Assembly: GCA_020160935.1 (NCBI GenBank)
Contig: JAIUPL010000008.1
Location: 124,001-188,000 of the forward strand
Reading direction: 5' to 3'
Source of the DNA: Bacteroidota bacterium
GTDB taxonomy: Bacteria > Bacteroidota > Bacteroidia > Chitinophagales > Saprospiraceae
DNA length: 64,000 nucleotides
Shown: positions 16,839 to 26,108 of the stretch, one piece after another
Position numbering within the stretch: position 1 is the first letter of the stretch
Layout of the letters: each line of letters opens with the position of its first letter
Translations under genes and position numbers: made by a program
The notes under the pieces: model-generated
Databases searched by the model: none
Told to the model about the DNA's origin: nothing
The model's input: only the letters and a program-made list of their open reading frames with translations

Positions 16839-19800
16839 TTATTGTACTACCACTTTGTAGGTCCTTGATGCAGTATTCGAGCGAACGACCAACTGATAAA
16901 CTCCTTTCGCCAGCGATGGTTGTTCAAAATGCACGGTATTAATAGTGTGGGACAATACAGTTTCTTCTTCCTGAAGCCGCCTTCCCTGCATATCAAGTAA
17001 AGACAAGGTGACGCGTTCATGTTCAATTCCTTTTAGTTCCACATCGAATTGGCCGGCATTCGGATTGGGTAAAATTCTTATGCCAGGAAGCGCTGATAAT
17101 TCCTCCGTAGCGCTTGTCAGGATTACAACAGACACTTTTTCAGTAGAACCGCATTCATTGCTCGCAACGAGCCGAACGATGTAGTTTCCTGGCGCCGGAT
17201 ACAGGTGTACGGGATTGGCTGCCGTGCTGCTGTCTCCATCCCCGAAAATCCAGAGATAGGTTCCGGCATTTGTTGAGGTATTGTTGAATGTTACGTTTAA
17301 ATCAGAGGAAGAAAACGTGAAAGTGGTGGCAGGAAATGGTTTCACCAGTATATCCTGTGTTACGGTATCGGAGCCCACCGTATTGCTTACGATCAAACTG
17401 GGTGCCTTCAGACCCGGCAGAACAAATCGGATGGCATGAGGGCCCGGGCCTGTTGCCGATTGAGGAGATGCACCTATGCCGAATTGCCAGGCATATGTAG
17501 AGGAAGGGTTGAATGGAGTCAAAGACTGGAAAATGACTGTATCGCCCCTGCAAATCGTATCCAGTGAAGCAGAGAAGGTAGCATCCGGCAATTCCTGGTC
17601 GAATTCGTAGAAACTGATATTATCGATATAAATGTCATTCCCATAACCGTTTTCAGAAACGAACCGCACGAAAATAGACTGCCCTGTAAAGTTTTGTAAG
17701 TCAATGTATTCGGTTCGCCAGTCAGCCGCTGCATCCGGCACGAAATGAGTTGTTGCATTGGCAGTGGTAGCAAGTTGTGGGTCTGTTTTCCGCCATATTA
17801 CCGTGGGTGTCGACTCAGGATTACAATTGCCGAACACTTCCACGCGCAGCCCTTCGGTGAATCCGCTGCTATAACGGGCATGTGCCAGATCAAATTTCAT
17901 TCCCGGATGAACCTGATTGTGAAGATCCAGCGGTGGGAGGTACAGGTAGTCTTCCTGGCTGTTATCCTGGTAACTGAAACAATTTAAATACACCGCATTG
18001 GTGGATGATCCGTCGGGGCCGGTCACCGGTTCGGGTGTCAGGCTCCAGGTAATATTCTGATCTGGATTGGAAACCTGCCAGCCCTGGGGAAGTACAGCAC
18101 CGCTGAAACCCTGGGTGAAATAATTTTCCAGCGGATCAGTGGCACACACCAGATCATACCGCACCGTATCATTGTACACATAATTGTCTTGTGCGTACGA
18201 CACCCATATTTGTACTGGGAAGGACTGGTTGACATTCAGAACGACAGGTTGCGGGAAAGCGAAATCAAGCGTAGTGCCGATAGCGATATCCGGCAATGGT
18301 ACCGTCACAATCGGGTCATTACCAAGGCGATAATTGGCCGAAGCGCCTGTGATGATGTTTTGGCCGCTGTTTTTAAACTGTGCCTGAACGATATAATCCA
18401 CCGGAGTACAGGCGCGTATCGTGTCAGCCTGGGCAGCACCAGACACTGTTACAGATGCATCGTTGGGCGCCGGGCAATTGAGCAAACCTCCCGCTGTATG
18501 GAATGCCAGCGCCCTTCTTCCGGTCACTCCGCCCGGTGTAACGGCCCGTACAGACAACCATTTTCCATTTTGAGGTGCATCGATCGGGAAGGTGGCAGAA
18601 TTGCTGGTCGTCGATTGTACGACTTCCATGTATTTATTGCCAAGCATATACACCTCGTACGACAAAGTATCCTGAATATCCGTCCAGGAAAGGGTGATAG
18701 AATCCAGACAAGCCTTTTCAATGACAAAATTCTTGGGCACCGGTACAATACTGAAAGGTTCGTCACTGGTATCCATAAAAGCGCCTCTCTGGATGCGCAC
18801 ACGGACTTTGCCGGAAATGGTATTCGGCACTGCCCAATCGTACATGCGTGCAGTGGCTGCGGCTGTAGTCAGGGTTTGCCAGTTGCCGCCATCGTCGGTA
18901 GAATATTCGAGCACAAAATTATTTGTCACGCCAAATGCATCCCAGTGAATGCGCTCTGTTTCTCCCGGAACAAACCCTTCTCCGCCATTAGGATAAGTAA
19001 TTTGAATGTCGTCGGTAAGAAATTCCCAGGTCACATAAAACGGCTGCGGGCCCAGCGGGACTGAAGTGCCATGAATGGTAATGGTGTATGTACCAGGTAC
19101 AGGATCGTCGATGGCCACTTGTTCCACATTGTTGAGGGAGTCGCGGCCTTTCCCGGCAGGTGTGTTCAGAATAATCGGGTCGGGAGTGGCATCGAGTTTC
19201 CAGGGCAAAAATTCGGTGGCGCCTCCATCATTCAGCGTAATGTCCAGGTCGTTGACCAATGCCTGTGGGGCCATTTCGAAAGCGGGAATTTCCTGCCAGT
19301 ACAGCATGATTTTTGCTTGTTTTACTCCATCCGGAATGCTCAGGGTTTGGGTAAATGTCGCTTCATGATCGACTGAACCCTGCACCCATTGGCCCGATTC
19401 CATAGATTTCAGGGCACGCGCAGCATTGACATGCCCCCAGCCAAATTTGAAATCAGGCCCTGTGTTACCCAAATCATTGGCGGTATTGAGTATCAGGGCT
19501 TTCAGAAAAGCCGCTTCAGGTTCCTGCCCGTTGTGCAGAGATTTGTAGGCGTGGGTGAGTTGGGCCAGGCAGCCTGCTATACCCGGTGCTGCTCCGGAAG
19601 TGCCGCCGAAGGTCTGATAGGTATTGTCGATGGAATTGGAAATTTGAGCCGTTCCGTTGGCAGAAATGTCAGGTTTGATGCGGCCATCATAGGCCGGGCC
19701 ACGGCTCGATGTGTTATCGAGTACCCCGGCTGCGTTCAGGTTGGCAACTGCGATGCTGTTTTTGCCTTGTTTGTGGCCGCCGGTAATATTGGCCCATTCA

Positions 19801-20918
19801 CTTCCAGCACCATAATTATCCGTTCCGCAGTCATCACCGTTGGCATTTCCGGCGGAGAAAACGTGTACAAGGGTAGGGTAGTTGTACATCTGGCCATCTA
19901 CGATTTCGGTGGACAGGGTGTAGCCACTGTTGCAGCCGTTGGCATACGAGGAGTTGGTGATGTTCACATTTTCATCCAAAAAAAGGTCGAGTGTTTCATC
20001 CTGAAAATCGCTGGTGTAGTCGACGACATACAGTTCGGCGCCTGGGGCCATGCCTTTGTTTCGGGGGTCGAGATTGCCGGAAGCAGTGACGATGCCCGAA
20101 ACGCCGTCGCCGTGGGTTCCATTATCTGCCCGAGTTTGGGTCAGGTTATGTATTCTGCCTTGAAAATCGATGTGCGGGCCTACTATGCCATCGTCACGCA
20201 CCAGTACTTTAACGCCGTCGCCATTGTATTTTTTTCCGCCGGGCGCATCGCTGTCTAGCAGGTTGGCGCGGTGCAGGGATCGGCCTCTGGTATCTTCCGG
20301 GATGGCTGGCGGAGGAATCAATTCCATGTATTGCACAAAAGGTAGCGCTGCCACGTTTTCCAGTTGCTCGTCGGGCACCAGCAATTGCAGGAAGGAGGTA
20401 TTTTTTCCTTTCTTTATTATTTCCCAGCCGGATTTATTGCAAAATTCAGCGGCTGATGCAAGCGATAGATGGGGGTAAACCACTACATTTACGGCAATTC
20501 GCGTTCCGTTCATTGCCCATTCTCCGAAAGGCCGTTCGCGAAGATTGCGGGCCATTTTCCATTCCGGCTGTACCGGCATGATGCTCAACACCCCGGCGCG
20601 TTCGAGTTGTTCGAGGTCATAATATTCAGGTATGGAAATCAGGTAGACATTGGAAGGCACATAGCCGATGATTTCCACGCCCGAAGCAGTCATTTGCGCA
20701 CGCTGAGGCGATGAGATGAGATTTTTGGTACGAATATAGCGCACATAGTGCCCGCCGGAAATTTCGCTTTTATCAGGAAGCAGGAATTTCAGGCGCTCGA
20801 AATTTTCAGGGAAAGTTTCCATGCCGAAGTTAAATCTGACTGAAGTATCGGATTGGGCGGAAAGCAAGCAATGAAACAAAATCAGTGTAGTAGCAGTGCA
20901 GAGGATTCGTCTGATCAT
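16839..20918 (-). CDS. Secreted subtilisin-like protease with type IX secretion tail
   Basis: The 1359-residue protein starts with a signal peptide (ILCTATTLILFHCLLSAQ). The S8 catalytic domain spans about residues 230-510: Asp in VRDDGIVGPHID (near 242-243), His269 in GTHGDGVSGIV, and Ser441 in GGTSGAAPGIAG. Pro-domain-like sequence precedes it. Then follow a jelly-roll/P-domain-like region (TFTQTLSIPDGVKQAKIMLYW), several Ig/FN3-like segments, a region with a carbohydrate-binding look near 950-1100, and a PKD domain (AGTYLWIFGDGDSSTAANPVHLY). The last 80 residues (ILPNPNAGQFDVEL to YKVVVQ) are a type A T9SS sorting domain. It is therefore exported by the gliding/T9SS machinery and probably cell-surface attached or released for protein degradation. 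Confidence 0.93.
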   Translation of the reverse strand: MIRRILCTATTLILFHCLLSAQSDTSVRFNFGMETFPENFERLKFLLPDKSEISGGHYVRYIRTKNLISSPQRAQMTASGVEIIGYVPSNVYLISIPEYYDLEQLERAGVLSIMPVQPEWKMARNLRERPFGEWAMNGTRIAVNVVVYPHLSLASAAEFCNKSGWEIIKKGKNTSFLQLLVPDEQLENVAALPFVQYMELIPPPAIPEDTRGRSLHRANLLDSDAPGGKKYNGDGVKVLVRDDGIVGPHIDFQGRIHNLTQTRADNGTHGDGVSGIVTASGNLDPRNKGMAPGAELYVVDYTSDFQDETLDLFLDENVNITNSSYANGCNSGYTLSTEIVDGQMYNYPTLVHVFSAGNANGDDCGTDNYGAGSEWANITGGHKQGKNSIAVANLNAAGVLDNTSSRGPAYDGRIKPDISANGTAQISNSIDNTYQTFGGTSGAAPGIAGCLAQLTHAYKSLHNGQEPEAAFLKALILNTANDLGNTGPDFKFGWGHVNAARALKSMESGQWVQGSVDHEATFTQTLSIPDGVKQAKIMLYWQEIPAFEMAPQALVNDLDITLNDGGATEFLPWKLDATPDPIILNTPAGKGRDSLNNVEQVAIDDPVPGTYTITIHGTSVPLGPQPFYVTWEFLTDDIQITYPNGGEGFVPGETERIHWDAFGVTNNFVLEYSTDDGGNWQTLTTAAATARMYDWAVPNTISGKVRVRIQRGAFMDTSDEPFSIVPVPKNFVIEKACLDSITLSWTDIQDTLSYEVYMLGNKYMEVVQSTTSNSATFPIDAPQNGKWLSVRAVTPGGVTGRRALAFHTAGGLLNCPAPNDASVTVSGAAQADTIRACTPVDYIVQAQFKNSGQNIITGASANYRLGNDPIVTVPLPDIAIGTTLDFAFPQPVVLNVNQSFPVQIWVSYAQDNYVYNDTVRYDLVCATDPLENYFTQGFSGAVLPQGWQVSNPDQNITWSLTPEPVTGPDGSSTNAVYLNCFSYQDNSQEDYLYLPPLDLHNQVHPGMKFDLAHARYSSGFTEGLRVEVFGNCNPESTPTVIWRKTDPQLATTANATTHFVPDAAADWRTEYIDLQNFTGQSIFVRFVSENGYGNDIYIDNISFYEFDQELPDATFSASLDTICRGDTVIFQSLTPFNPSSTYAWQFGIGASPQSATGPGPHAIRFVLPGLKAPSLIVSNTVGSDTVTQDILVKPFPATTFTFSSSDLNVTFNNTSTNAGTYLWIFGDGDSSTAANPVHLYPAPGNYIVRLVASNECGSTEKVSVVILTSATEELSALPGIRILPNPNAGQFDVELKGIEHERVTLSLLDMQGRRLQEEETVLSHTINTVHFEQPSLAKGVYQLVVRSNTASRTYKVVVQ

Positions 20919-21129
20919 ATACAGGGAGCAAGGTTTGATCTACAGGAATATTGATTTGGTCGGTAATTTGAAGCCATCGACAACCAAAATGGTGTATTGC
21001 AGTTGCATACACTTCAAATAATGCCTCAAAGAAAGCCGCTTTCCTTCAAAAACTTTATATCATATTCTGTCATATTCCGGCAAATGCAACTGCGTTTGGG
21101 CCGGTGTCGCATAAATACGAACCCACATC

Positions 21130-22125
21130 ATGATTGAACCGATAGTATGGATTGGATTTATAGTAATGGTATTTTTTTTGATGGCCATAGATCTCGGGCT
21201 ATTGAACAAAAAAGCCCATACGCCATCTTCCAAAGAAGCGCTTTTCAGCACCCTTGGATGGGTATTGCTGGCATTGGTATTTAATGTCTGGATTTACTTT
21301 GCTTACGAAAACCACTGGTTGAATCTCGGAACGTATATTCACGAGCCAATGGACGGGAAGGATGCCGCACTCAAATTCCTGACCGGTTATTTGCTGGAGG
21401 AATCCTTGAGTATCGACAACCTTTTTGTCATGGCGCTGGTGTTCGCGCGCTTTCAGGTACCAAAACAATATCAGCATCGCATCCTGTTCTGGGGTATCCT
21501 GGGCGTACTCGTTTTCCGGGGGATTTTGATTGGTACCGGGGTTTGGCTGGTACATTATTTTACATGGCTGTTCTACTTTTTCGGCGCCTTGTTGCTGTAT
21601 TCCGCCTATCGCATGTTTCACCACGAAGAAGAAAGCGCCGATGTAGATATGGAGCGGTACTGGATTGTACGGATCATCAGTCGTTTTTATCCGGTTAGCA
21701 ATTCGTACGACCAAGGGCACTTTTTTGTGATGGAGAACGGCCGAAAAGCCGTGACACCCATGATGATTGCGCTGTTGGTGATTGAAACCACCGATATTCT
21801 CTTTGCATTCGATTCAGTGCCAGCCGTATTTTCCATTACTACAGATCCTTTCCTCGTATTCTCTTCCAATATTTTTGCCATTATGGGGCTACGTTCCCTG
21901 TATTTTGTACTGGCCGATATGTTGAGCCGTTTTGAATACCTGCGATACAGTCTCATTGGTATTCTCGTATTTATCGGAATTAAAATGATTCTAATCCCAT
22001 TGAAAGTGCATATTCCGATCGGGCTTTCACTGGGCGTAATCGGATTGTTAATGGCTGCCGGGGTGTTGGTTTCATTGTCACAACAAAGAAAAAACAGGCT
22101 CACCGACGACGATGGTGCACATTGA
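21130..22125 (+). CDS. terC: TerC/Alx-family integral membrane protein
   Basis: This 331-residue protein has about nine membrane helices. TerC signatures are clear: FLMAIDLGLLNKKAH at the first helix, GYLLEESLSIDNLFVMALVFARF with the conserved acidic residues, and VIETTDILFAFDSVPAVFSIT. Family members export manganese or other divalent metals, in some bacteria loading secreted enzymes, and were first linked to tellurite resistance. No ter operon partners are near. I looked for a manganese (yybP-ykoY) riboswitch in the 210 bases upstream and saw none. It is transcribed away from the subtilase gene. Confidence 0.95.
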   Translation: MIEPIVWIGFIVMVFFLMAIDLGLLNKKAHTPSSKEALFSTLGWVLLALVFNVWIYFAYENHWLNLGTYIHEPMDGKDAALKFLTGYLLEESLSIDNLFVMALVFARFQVPKQYQHRILFWGILGVLVFRGILIGTGVWLVHYFTWLFYFFGALLLYSAYRMFHHEEESADVDMERYWIVRIISRFYPVSNSYDQGHFFVMENGRKAVTPMMIALLVIETTDILFAFDSVPAVFSITTDPFLVFSSNIFAIMGLRSLYFVLADMLSRFEYLRYSLIGILVFIGIKMILIPLKVHIPIGLSLGVIGLLMAAGVLVSLSQQRKNRLTDDDGAH

Positions 22126-22194
22126 TCCCCTCTTTTTCTTGTGCTGAAAAAAGACGGCATTTTGACCAAATGGAAATTTTAACAAGTGCGCATC

Positions 22195-22224
22195 TTGACA
22201 AATTGAAAATGCAGGTTATTTTTG
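22195..22224 (+). promoter_or_regulatory. Consensus promoter upstream of the 46-residue protein
   Basis: TTG at 22195-22197 and TATTTTTG at 22217-22224 are spaced by 19 bases, a full match to the Bacteroidota housekeeping promoter. Transcription would start near 22231 and produce a leader of about 138 bases before the ATG at 22369. Confidence 0.75.
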
Positions 22225-22368
22225 TAACTGAAATCAGCCCAATGACAGGTGTTTTGTGCTTGTGTTCGGGTGTTTTTCAAAACATTAATTCACCTTATTC
22301 ATTCACCGCAACTTCCGTAAAAAATCAGCAGATTCCCGGAAGTACCAATCTAAAACTCAACTTTTGCC

Positions 22369-22509
22369 ATGAAACACTGGGAGAAGAAAAAAGATAACCG
22401 CCGCCCGGACGAATCGTCCTACCAACAACAAGACCACAAAAAGAAAAAACTCAAACCTTTAGAAAAAATAAAATACCGCCTCCGCGGACCCTCCGAAGAA
22501 GAAGAATAG
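22369..22509 (+). CDS. Small highly charged protein (46 residues)
   Basis: The reading frame encodes 46 residues with a Lys/Arg-rich body (MKHWEKKKDNRRPDES, then a KKKKLKPLEKIKYRLRG segment) and an all-acidic end (SEEEE). It has no hydrophobic segment, so it is cytoplasmic and possibly nucleic-acid or ribosome bound; that is inference. A consensus promoter 145 bases upstream and a strong terminator 21 bases downstream frame it as a single-gene transcription unit, which is the main reason to call it real. I do not recognise the family. Confidence 0.7.
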   Translation: MKHWEKKKDNRRPDESSYQQQDHKKKKLKPLEKIKYRLRGPSEEEE

Positions 22510-22529
22510 CAGAAATACAGCATTTTACC

Positions 22530-22562
22530 AGCGGAAAGGACTTGTTCCTTTCCGCTTTTTTT
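22530..22562 (+). terminator. Rho-independent terminator of the small charged protein gene
   Basis: AGCGGAAAGGA and TCCTTTCCGCT form an 11-bp perfect stem with a short loop, followed by a run of seven T. It lies 21 bases past the stop at 22509. Confidence 0.93.
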
Positions 22563-22565
22563 ATC

Positions 22566-23654
22566 TCAAAAAATTGGAAATGGCGCGTCTACTGCATTGT
22601 TCAGGTAGTAGGAGGCGTTTTCGCGCACAATGATGTCGAGCGGGAGGTACTGTTGCGGCGGAATTTCCTTGCGCAGGATCAGGTGCCGCGCCAGCGAGTG
22701 AATGCCCAGGTATCCCTGCCGCCAGGCATTCTGGTTGATGAGAAAACGAATTTTGTTGGATTCCAGAAGCCGTAGATTGGGCTCGATCAAGTCGAAGCCC
22801 ACAATTTTGATCTCGCCTGCAATGCGCTCATCCAGTGCTTCCACCAATTTATAGGCGCGGGAGTTGGTAACGAAAAAACCTTTCAGGCGGGGTTGAGCCA
22901 GCAGTTGTTCATTTGCCCAGGCTTTCATCAAGGCAGGGTTGTCAAAATTTTCAAACACTGCCGTGTGGATACCGATAATTTTATCGGCACGGCTATCGAA
23001 AAAGTCCTTGAACCCCTGCTGTTTGGCTTGCAGGTGGGGCGCGCCGGGCACTTCCCGGTCGAGGTTGAGTACCATGGCATGATCGCCGTCATTCAACCCG
23101 AAGTTGAGCAAACGGCCAGCCAGCACACCGCTTTGATAGGAGTCCTGACCAATGTAACTCAAGGCATCCGTACCCTCGATCTGTGTATTGATCATCACTT
23201 TGGGAATGCCCAGGCGGGTAGTTTCCTCAATCAGCCACAAGGATTCATCGTGAAACAAGGGCGCAATCAGCACCCCGTCGGGCGCAGTAGCCAGCACGTT
23301 TTTTAGTATTTCCAGGTAACTTTTGGGCTCGAATAAAGGGAAAAAGTAAAATTCAGTTTTTGCGCCGTAATGGCTTACGGCCTCGGCTGCCCATTCTGCG
23401 CCTTCTTTGGGTTGTTCCCAATAGGGGTCGATTCTGTAATCAGGCAGAATGACAGCAATGCGATATGCCTTTTTGTTGTTGGCCAACGATCGCGCCATGA
23501 TATTCGGTTCATAGCCCATTTCTTCCATGACCTTCAACACCCTTGCACGTACGTCGGGAGAAACATGCCCCCGATTGTGCAACACCCGGTCGACTGTTCC
23601 GATGGAAACACCCGTTTGCGCCGCAATGTCTTTTATTCTGATCTTTTGCTGCAT
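22566..23654 (-). CDS. LacI/GalR-family regulator of the adjacent NagB-like gene
   Basis: The 362-residue protein begins MQQKIRIKDIAAQTGVSIGT, a LacI-type helix-turn-helix, with the hinge at about 45-62 (GYEPNIMARSLANNKKAYRI). The rest is a sugar-binding effector domain of the type I periplasmic-binding-protein fold (RIAVILPDYRIDPYWEQPKEG, then VLIAPLFHDES and VKIVGFDLIEPNLRLL-like segments). It is divergent from the NagB-like/PIG-L gene. Two palindromic sites lie between the two genes, one overlapping the -33 region of the target. An amino sugar or its phosphate is the likely effector, by context. Confidence 0.93.
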   Translation of the reverse strand: MQQKIRIKDIAAQTGVSIGTVDRVLHNRGHVSPDVRARVLKVMEEMGYEPNIMARSLANNKKAYRIAVILPDYRIDPYWEQPKEGAEWAAEAVSHYGAKTEFYFFPLFEPKSYLEILKNVLATAPDGVLIAPLFHDESLWLIEETTRLGIPKVMINTQIEGTDALSYIGQDSYQSGVLAGRLLNFGLNDGDHAMVLNLDREVPGAPHLQAKQQGFKDFFDSRADKIIGIHTAVFENFDNPALMKAWANEQLLAQPRLKGFFVTNSRAYKLVEALDERIAGEIKIVGFDLIEPNLRLLESNKIRFLINQNAWRQGYLGIHSLARHLILRKEIPPQQYLPLDIIVRENASYYLNNAVDAPFPIF

Positions 23655-23696
23655 GAACTGCCTTTTTCAAAAACAAATATCCATACATTATGCTTA

Positions 23697-23743
23697 CCGT
23701 GTACGCACACATGCTAAAAAAAATATGCCGTGTGCGCACACGG
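23697..23743. promoter_or_regulatory. Paired LacI-type operators
   Basis: The site at 23728-23743 is a perfect 16-bp palindrome, CCGTGTGCGCACACGG, with a central GC step. A second, imperfect copy at 23697-23712 reads CCGTGTACGCACACAT. Their centres are 31 bases apart, about three turns of the helix, so a regulator bound to both would face the same side. The perfect site covers the place where the -33 box of the NagB-like gene should be. Confidence 0.88.
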
Positions 23744-23759
23744 TCTGAATAATATGCCG

Positions 23760-23767
23760 TACTTTTG
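23760..23767 (+). promoter_or_regulatory. -7 box of the NagB-like/PIG-L gene
   Basis: TACTTTTG fits TAnnTTTG. No TTG occurs at the expected -33 position, which instead falls within the palindromic operator. This suggests a weak or regulated promoter directly blocked by the LacI-type protein. Confidence 0.65.
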
Positions 23768-23833
23768 TCCTGAAAAGAAATTCATTTTATCATAAAAGTC
23801 CTTTCTCGCTCCACTGATTTTTTGGATAACATT

Positions 23834-25771
23834 ATGAAAATCAAGGAAAAAACTTCCACAGGCTACCTCAAATACGAACTCAAAAACTTTGAAAAGATGC
23901 CGGTGAAAATCTGGGAAGACTCTCAGGAGGCATCTCGCCATGTAGCCCGTTCGATCGCCCTGGCCATTCGCCAAAAACAGCAGGACGGCGAGCATATCGT
24001 GCTGGGACTAGCCACAGGCAGCACACCTATCAAAGTATATGAGGAACTGGTACGCATGCACAAGGAGGAAGGGCTGAGTTTTCACAATGTGATCACTTTC
24101 AACCTCGACGAATATTACCCCATGCCCCGCGAAGCGCAGCAGAGTTACTGGCGCTTCATGCATGAATACTTGTTTGATCATGTGGATGTGCTTCCGGAAA
24201 ATGTACACATACCCAATGGTACTCTGCCTATGGAAGAAGTGGCCGGGTATTGCGAGTTTTATGAAAAACAGATCGACCTGGCTGGTGGAATAGATATTCA
24301 ATTGCTGGGTATCGGCCGAACAGGCCACATCGGCTTCAACGAGCCCGGTGCATGGGAAACCTCTCCGACACGGATGGTGCGCCTCGACCACCTTACCCGC
24401 CATGATGCATCCCGCGATTTTCAAAGCAGCGACGATGTGCCATATCGTGCCATCACGATGGGCGTAGGCAGTATTTTTAAGGCGCGTACGGTGTACCTCA
24501 TGGCCTGGGGCCAGCACAAGGCTTCTATCATTCAGCAAGCCATCGAGGGAGAAATCAGCACTTCCGTACCGGCTTCTTTCCTGCAAAAACACCCGAATGT
24601 GAAGGTGGTGCTCGACAAAAGCGCATCCGAAGAACTCACCAAAATGAAATCGCCCTGGCTGGCCGGTATCTGCAACTGGTCCGACGATCTCATTTGCAAA
24701 GCGGTGGTGTGGCTGTCGCAAAAAGCCGGAAAGCCCATTCTCAAACTCACCGACGAAGACTACAACGAACATGGCCTGAGCGATCTGATCATCGAACACG
24801 CCAACTCTTACGAACTCAATATCCAGATATTCAATCGCTTACAGCGCACAATTACCGGCTGGCCGGGCGGCAAACCACATGCAGATGATACCAACCGCCC
24901 CGAACGCGCCAAACCGGCCAAAAAACGTGTCATTCTGTTCAGCCCGCACCCCGACGACGATGTGATTTCCATGGGTGGCACTTTCCAGCGCCTCGTCGAT
25001 CAGGGCCATGAAGTGCACGTCGCCTATCAAACGTCGGGCAATATTGCCGTGCACGACTACGATGCGCTGCGCTATGCCGAATTTATGCGCGAGTTCAAAG
25101 CCAGCCACGGCACGCTCGATGAAAAGGACGCCGCATTCTACGACAAGATCATTCACTTTTTGAATACAAAAGATTCCGGTACGCCGGATATTCCCGAGGT
25201 GCGTAGCATCAAAGGCCTGATCCGGAGAGGCGAGGCGCGTGGTGGCGCCCGCTTCACCGGGTTGCAGGATAAGCAAATCCACTTCCTGGATATGCCGTTC
25301 TACGAAACCGGAAAAACCCGCAAAATGCCATTGAGTGATGCCGACATCCAGATCATCGTCGATCTGATGGAGCGCGTAAAACCGCATCAGGTGTATGCCG
25401 CTGGCGACCTTGCCGACCCACACGGCACGCACCGCGTTTGTCTGGATGCTATTTTTGAAGCATTCCGCCGCCTGGACAATGAAACCTGGATGAAAGATTG
25501 CTGGCTATGGATGTACCGGGGTGCCTGGCACGAATGGGCAGTGCATGAAATTGAAATGGCGGTGCCCATGAGCCCCGAGCAATTGCGCAAAAAGCGCCAG
25601 GCCATTTTTATGCACCAGAGCCAGAAAGACCGCGCGCCTTTCCCGGGCGACGATAGCCGTGAATTCTGGCAACGTGCAGAAGACCGAAACCGCGGAACGG
25701 CGCAAACCTATCGCGACCTCGGCCTGGCCGAGTATGAGGCTATGGAGGCATTTGTAAGGTGGAAAGGTTAG
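23834..25771 (+). CDS. NagB-like deaminase fused to PIG-L/LmbE-type deacetylase
   Basis: The 645-residue protein joins two domains. Residues 1-300 resemble glucosamine-6-phosphate deaminase: ATGSTPIKVYEELV phosphate loop, ITFNLDEYYPM with Asp92, and GIGRTGHIGFNEPG with His165 and Glu170. Residues 364-645 are a PIG-L/LmbE zinc deacetylase with the VILFSPHPDDDV motif (His372, Asp374, Asp375) and a C-terminal AGDLADPHGTHR segment. Long NagB-like proteins of this design are common in Bacteroidota. In canonical NagB the GH is preceded by Asp (NDGHIAFNE), an important catalytic residue; here it is Thr163, so ordinary deaminase activity is doubtful. The fusion suggests deacetylation and deamination (or isomerisation) of an amino sugar phosphate by one polypeptide. 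The ATG is used; a TTG four codons earlier is not. A divergent LacI regulator controls it. Confidence 0.9.
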   Translation: MKIKEKTSTGYLKYELKNFEKMPVKIWEDSQEASRHVARSIALAIRQKQQDGEHIVLGLATGSTPIKVYEELVRMHKEEGLSFHNVITFNLDEYYPMPREAQQSYWRFMHEYLFDHVDVLPENVHIPNGTLPMEEVAGYCEFYEKQIDLAGGIDIQLLGIGRTGHIGFNEPGAWETSPTRMVRLDHLTRHDASRDFQSSDDVPYRAITMGVGSIFKARTVYLMAWGQHKASIIQQAIEGEISTSVPASFLQKHPNVKVVLDKSASEELTKMKSPWLAGICNWSDDLICKAVVWLSQKAGKPILKLTDEDYNEHGLSDLIIEHANSYELNIQIFNRLQRTITGWPGGKPHADDTNRPERAKPAKKRVILFSPHPDDDVISMGGTFQRLVDQGHEVHVAYQTSGNIAVHDYDALRYAEFMREFKASHGTLDEKDAAFYDKIIHFLNTKDSGTPDIPEVRSIKGLIRRGEARGGARFTGLQDKQIHFLDMPFYETGKTRKMPLSDADIQIIVDLMERVKPHQVYAAGDLADPHGTHRVCLDAIFEAFRRLDNETWMKDCWLWMYRGAWHEWAVHEIEMAVPMSPEQLRKKRQAIFMHQSQKDRAPFPGDDSREFWQRAEDRNRGTAQTYRDLGLAEYEAMEAFVRWKG

Positions 25772-25783
25772 GGGGAGAGATTT

Positions 25784-25944
25784 AGAGCGTGTTCGGGAAT
25801 TTATTCTGAGCCGAAAGCAGACAAATTTTATTTTATACTGCGTTAATTTTTCCGCCGAATTGTCCGCATACGACTGTAAAATTTGCCTTATATAAAATAA
25901 AATTTGCCTGCTTTCGGCTCAGAATAAATTCCCGAACACGCTCT
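25784..25944. repeat. Palindromic element 2 (54-bp near-perfect arms)
   Basis: Arms at 25784-25837 and 25891-25944 match at 53 of 54 positions when one is reverse-complemented, around a 53-base spacer. The ends read AGAGCGTGTTCGGGAATTT and its complement. If the ends are taken as GAGCG...CGCTC, the flanking trinucleotides are TTA on both sides, which could be a target duplication. It lies 12 bases after the NagB-like gene and ahead of an A+T-rich gene. I see no reading frame inside it. Confidence 0.92.
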
Positions 25945-26108
25945 TATACTTTAGAAATTTGAACTAATTCTATTATTTAAGACTTGGGCTTTTCAAAATT
26001 GCTCCAATTTAGGTCATTTAATTTTGATGACTACCTTTGAGAATATGTAATTTTTAAATTTGTGCCTGCAATAAGTTCTATCTGGAAAAATGAAATTAAT
26101 CAATTAAT
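25945..26108. other. A+T-rich spacer between palindromic element 2 and the insert gene
   Basis: Besides the palindromic element, the 337-base gap between the genes holds only A+T-rich sequence and one -7 box (26055-26062). No further gene or hairpin is seen. Confidence 0.6.
26055..26062 (+). promoter_or_regulatory. -7 box of the GNAT-tailed membrane protein gene
   Basis: TAAATTTG fits TAnnTTTG and stands 46 bases before the ATG at 26109. No well-spaced TTG is seen upstream. Confidence 0.45.

Noticed and set aside
20919-21129. A manganese (yybP-ykoY) riboswitch ahead of TerC
   Set aside because: I found no conserved stem-loops or the expected purine-rich core; the region is short and plain.
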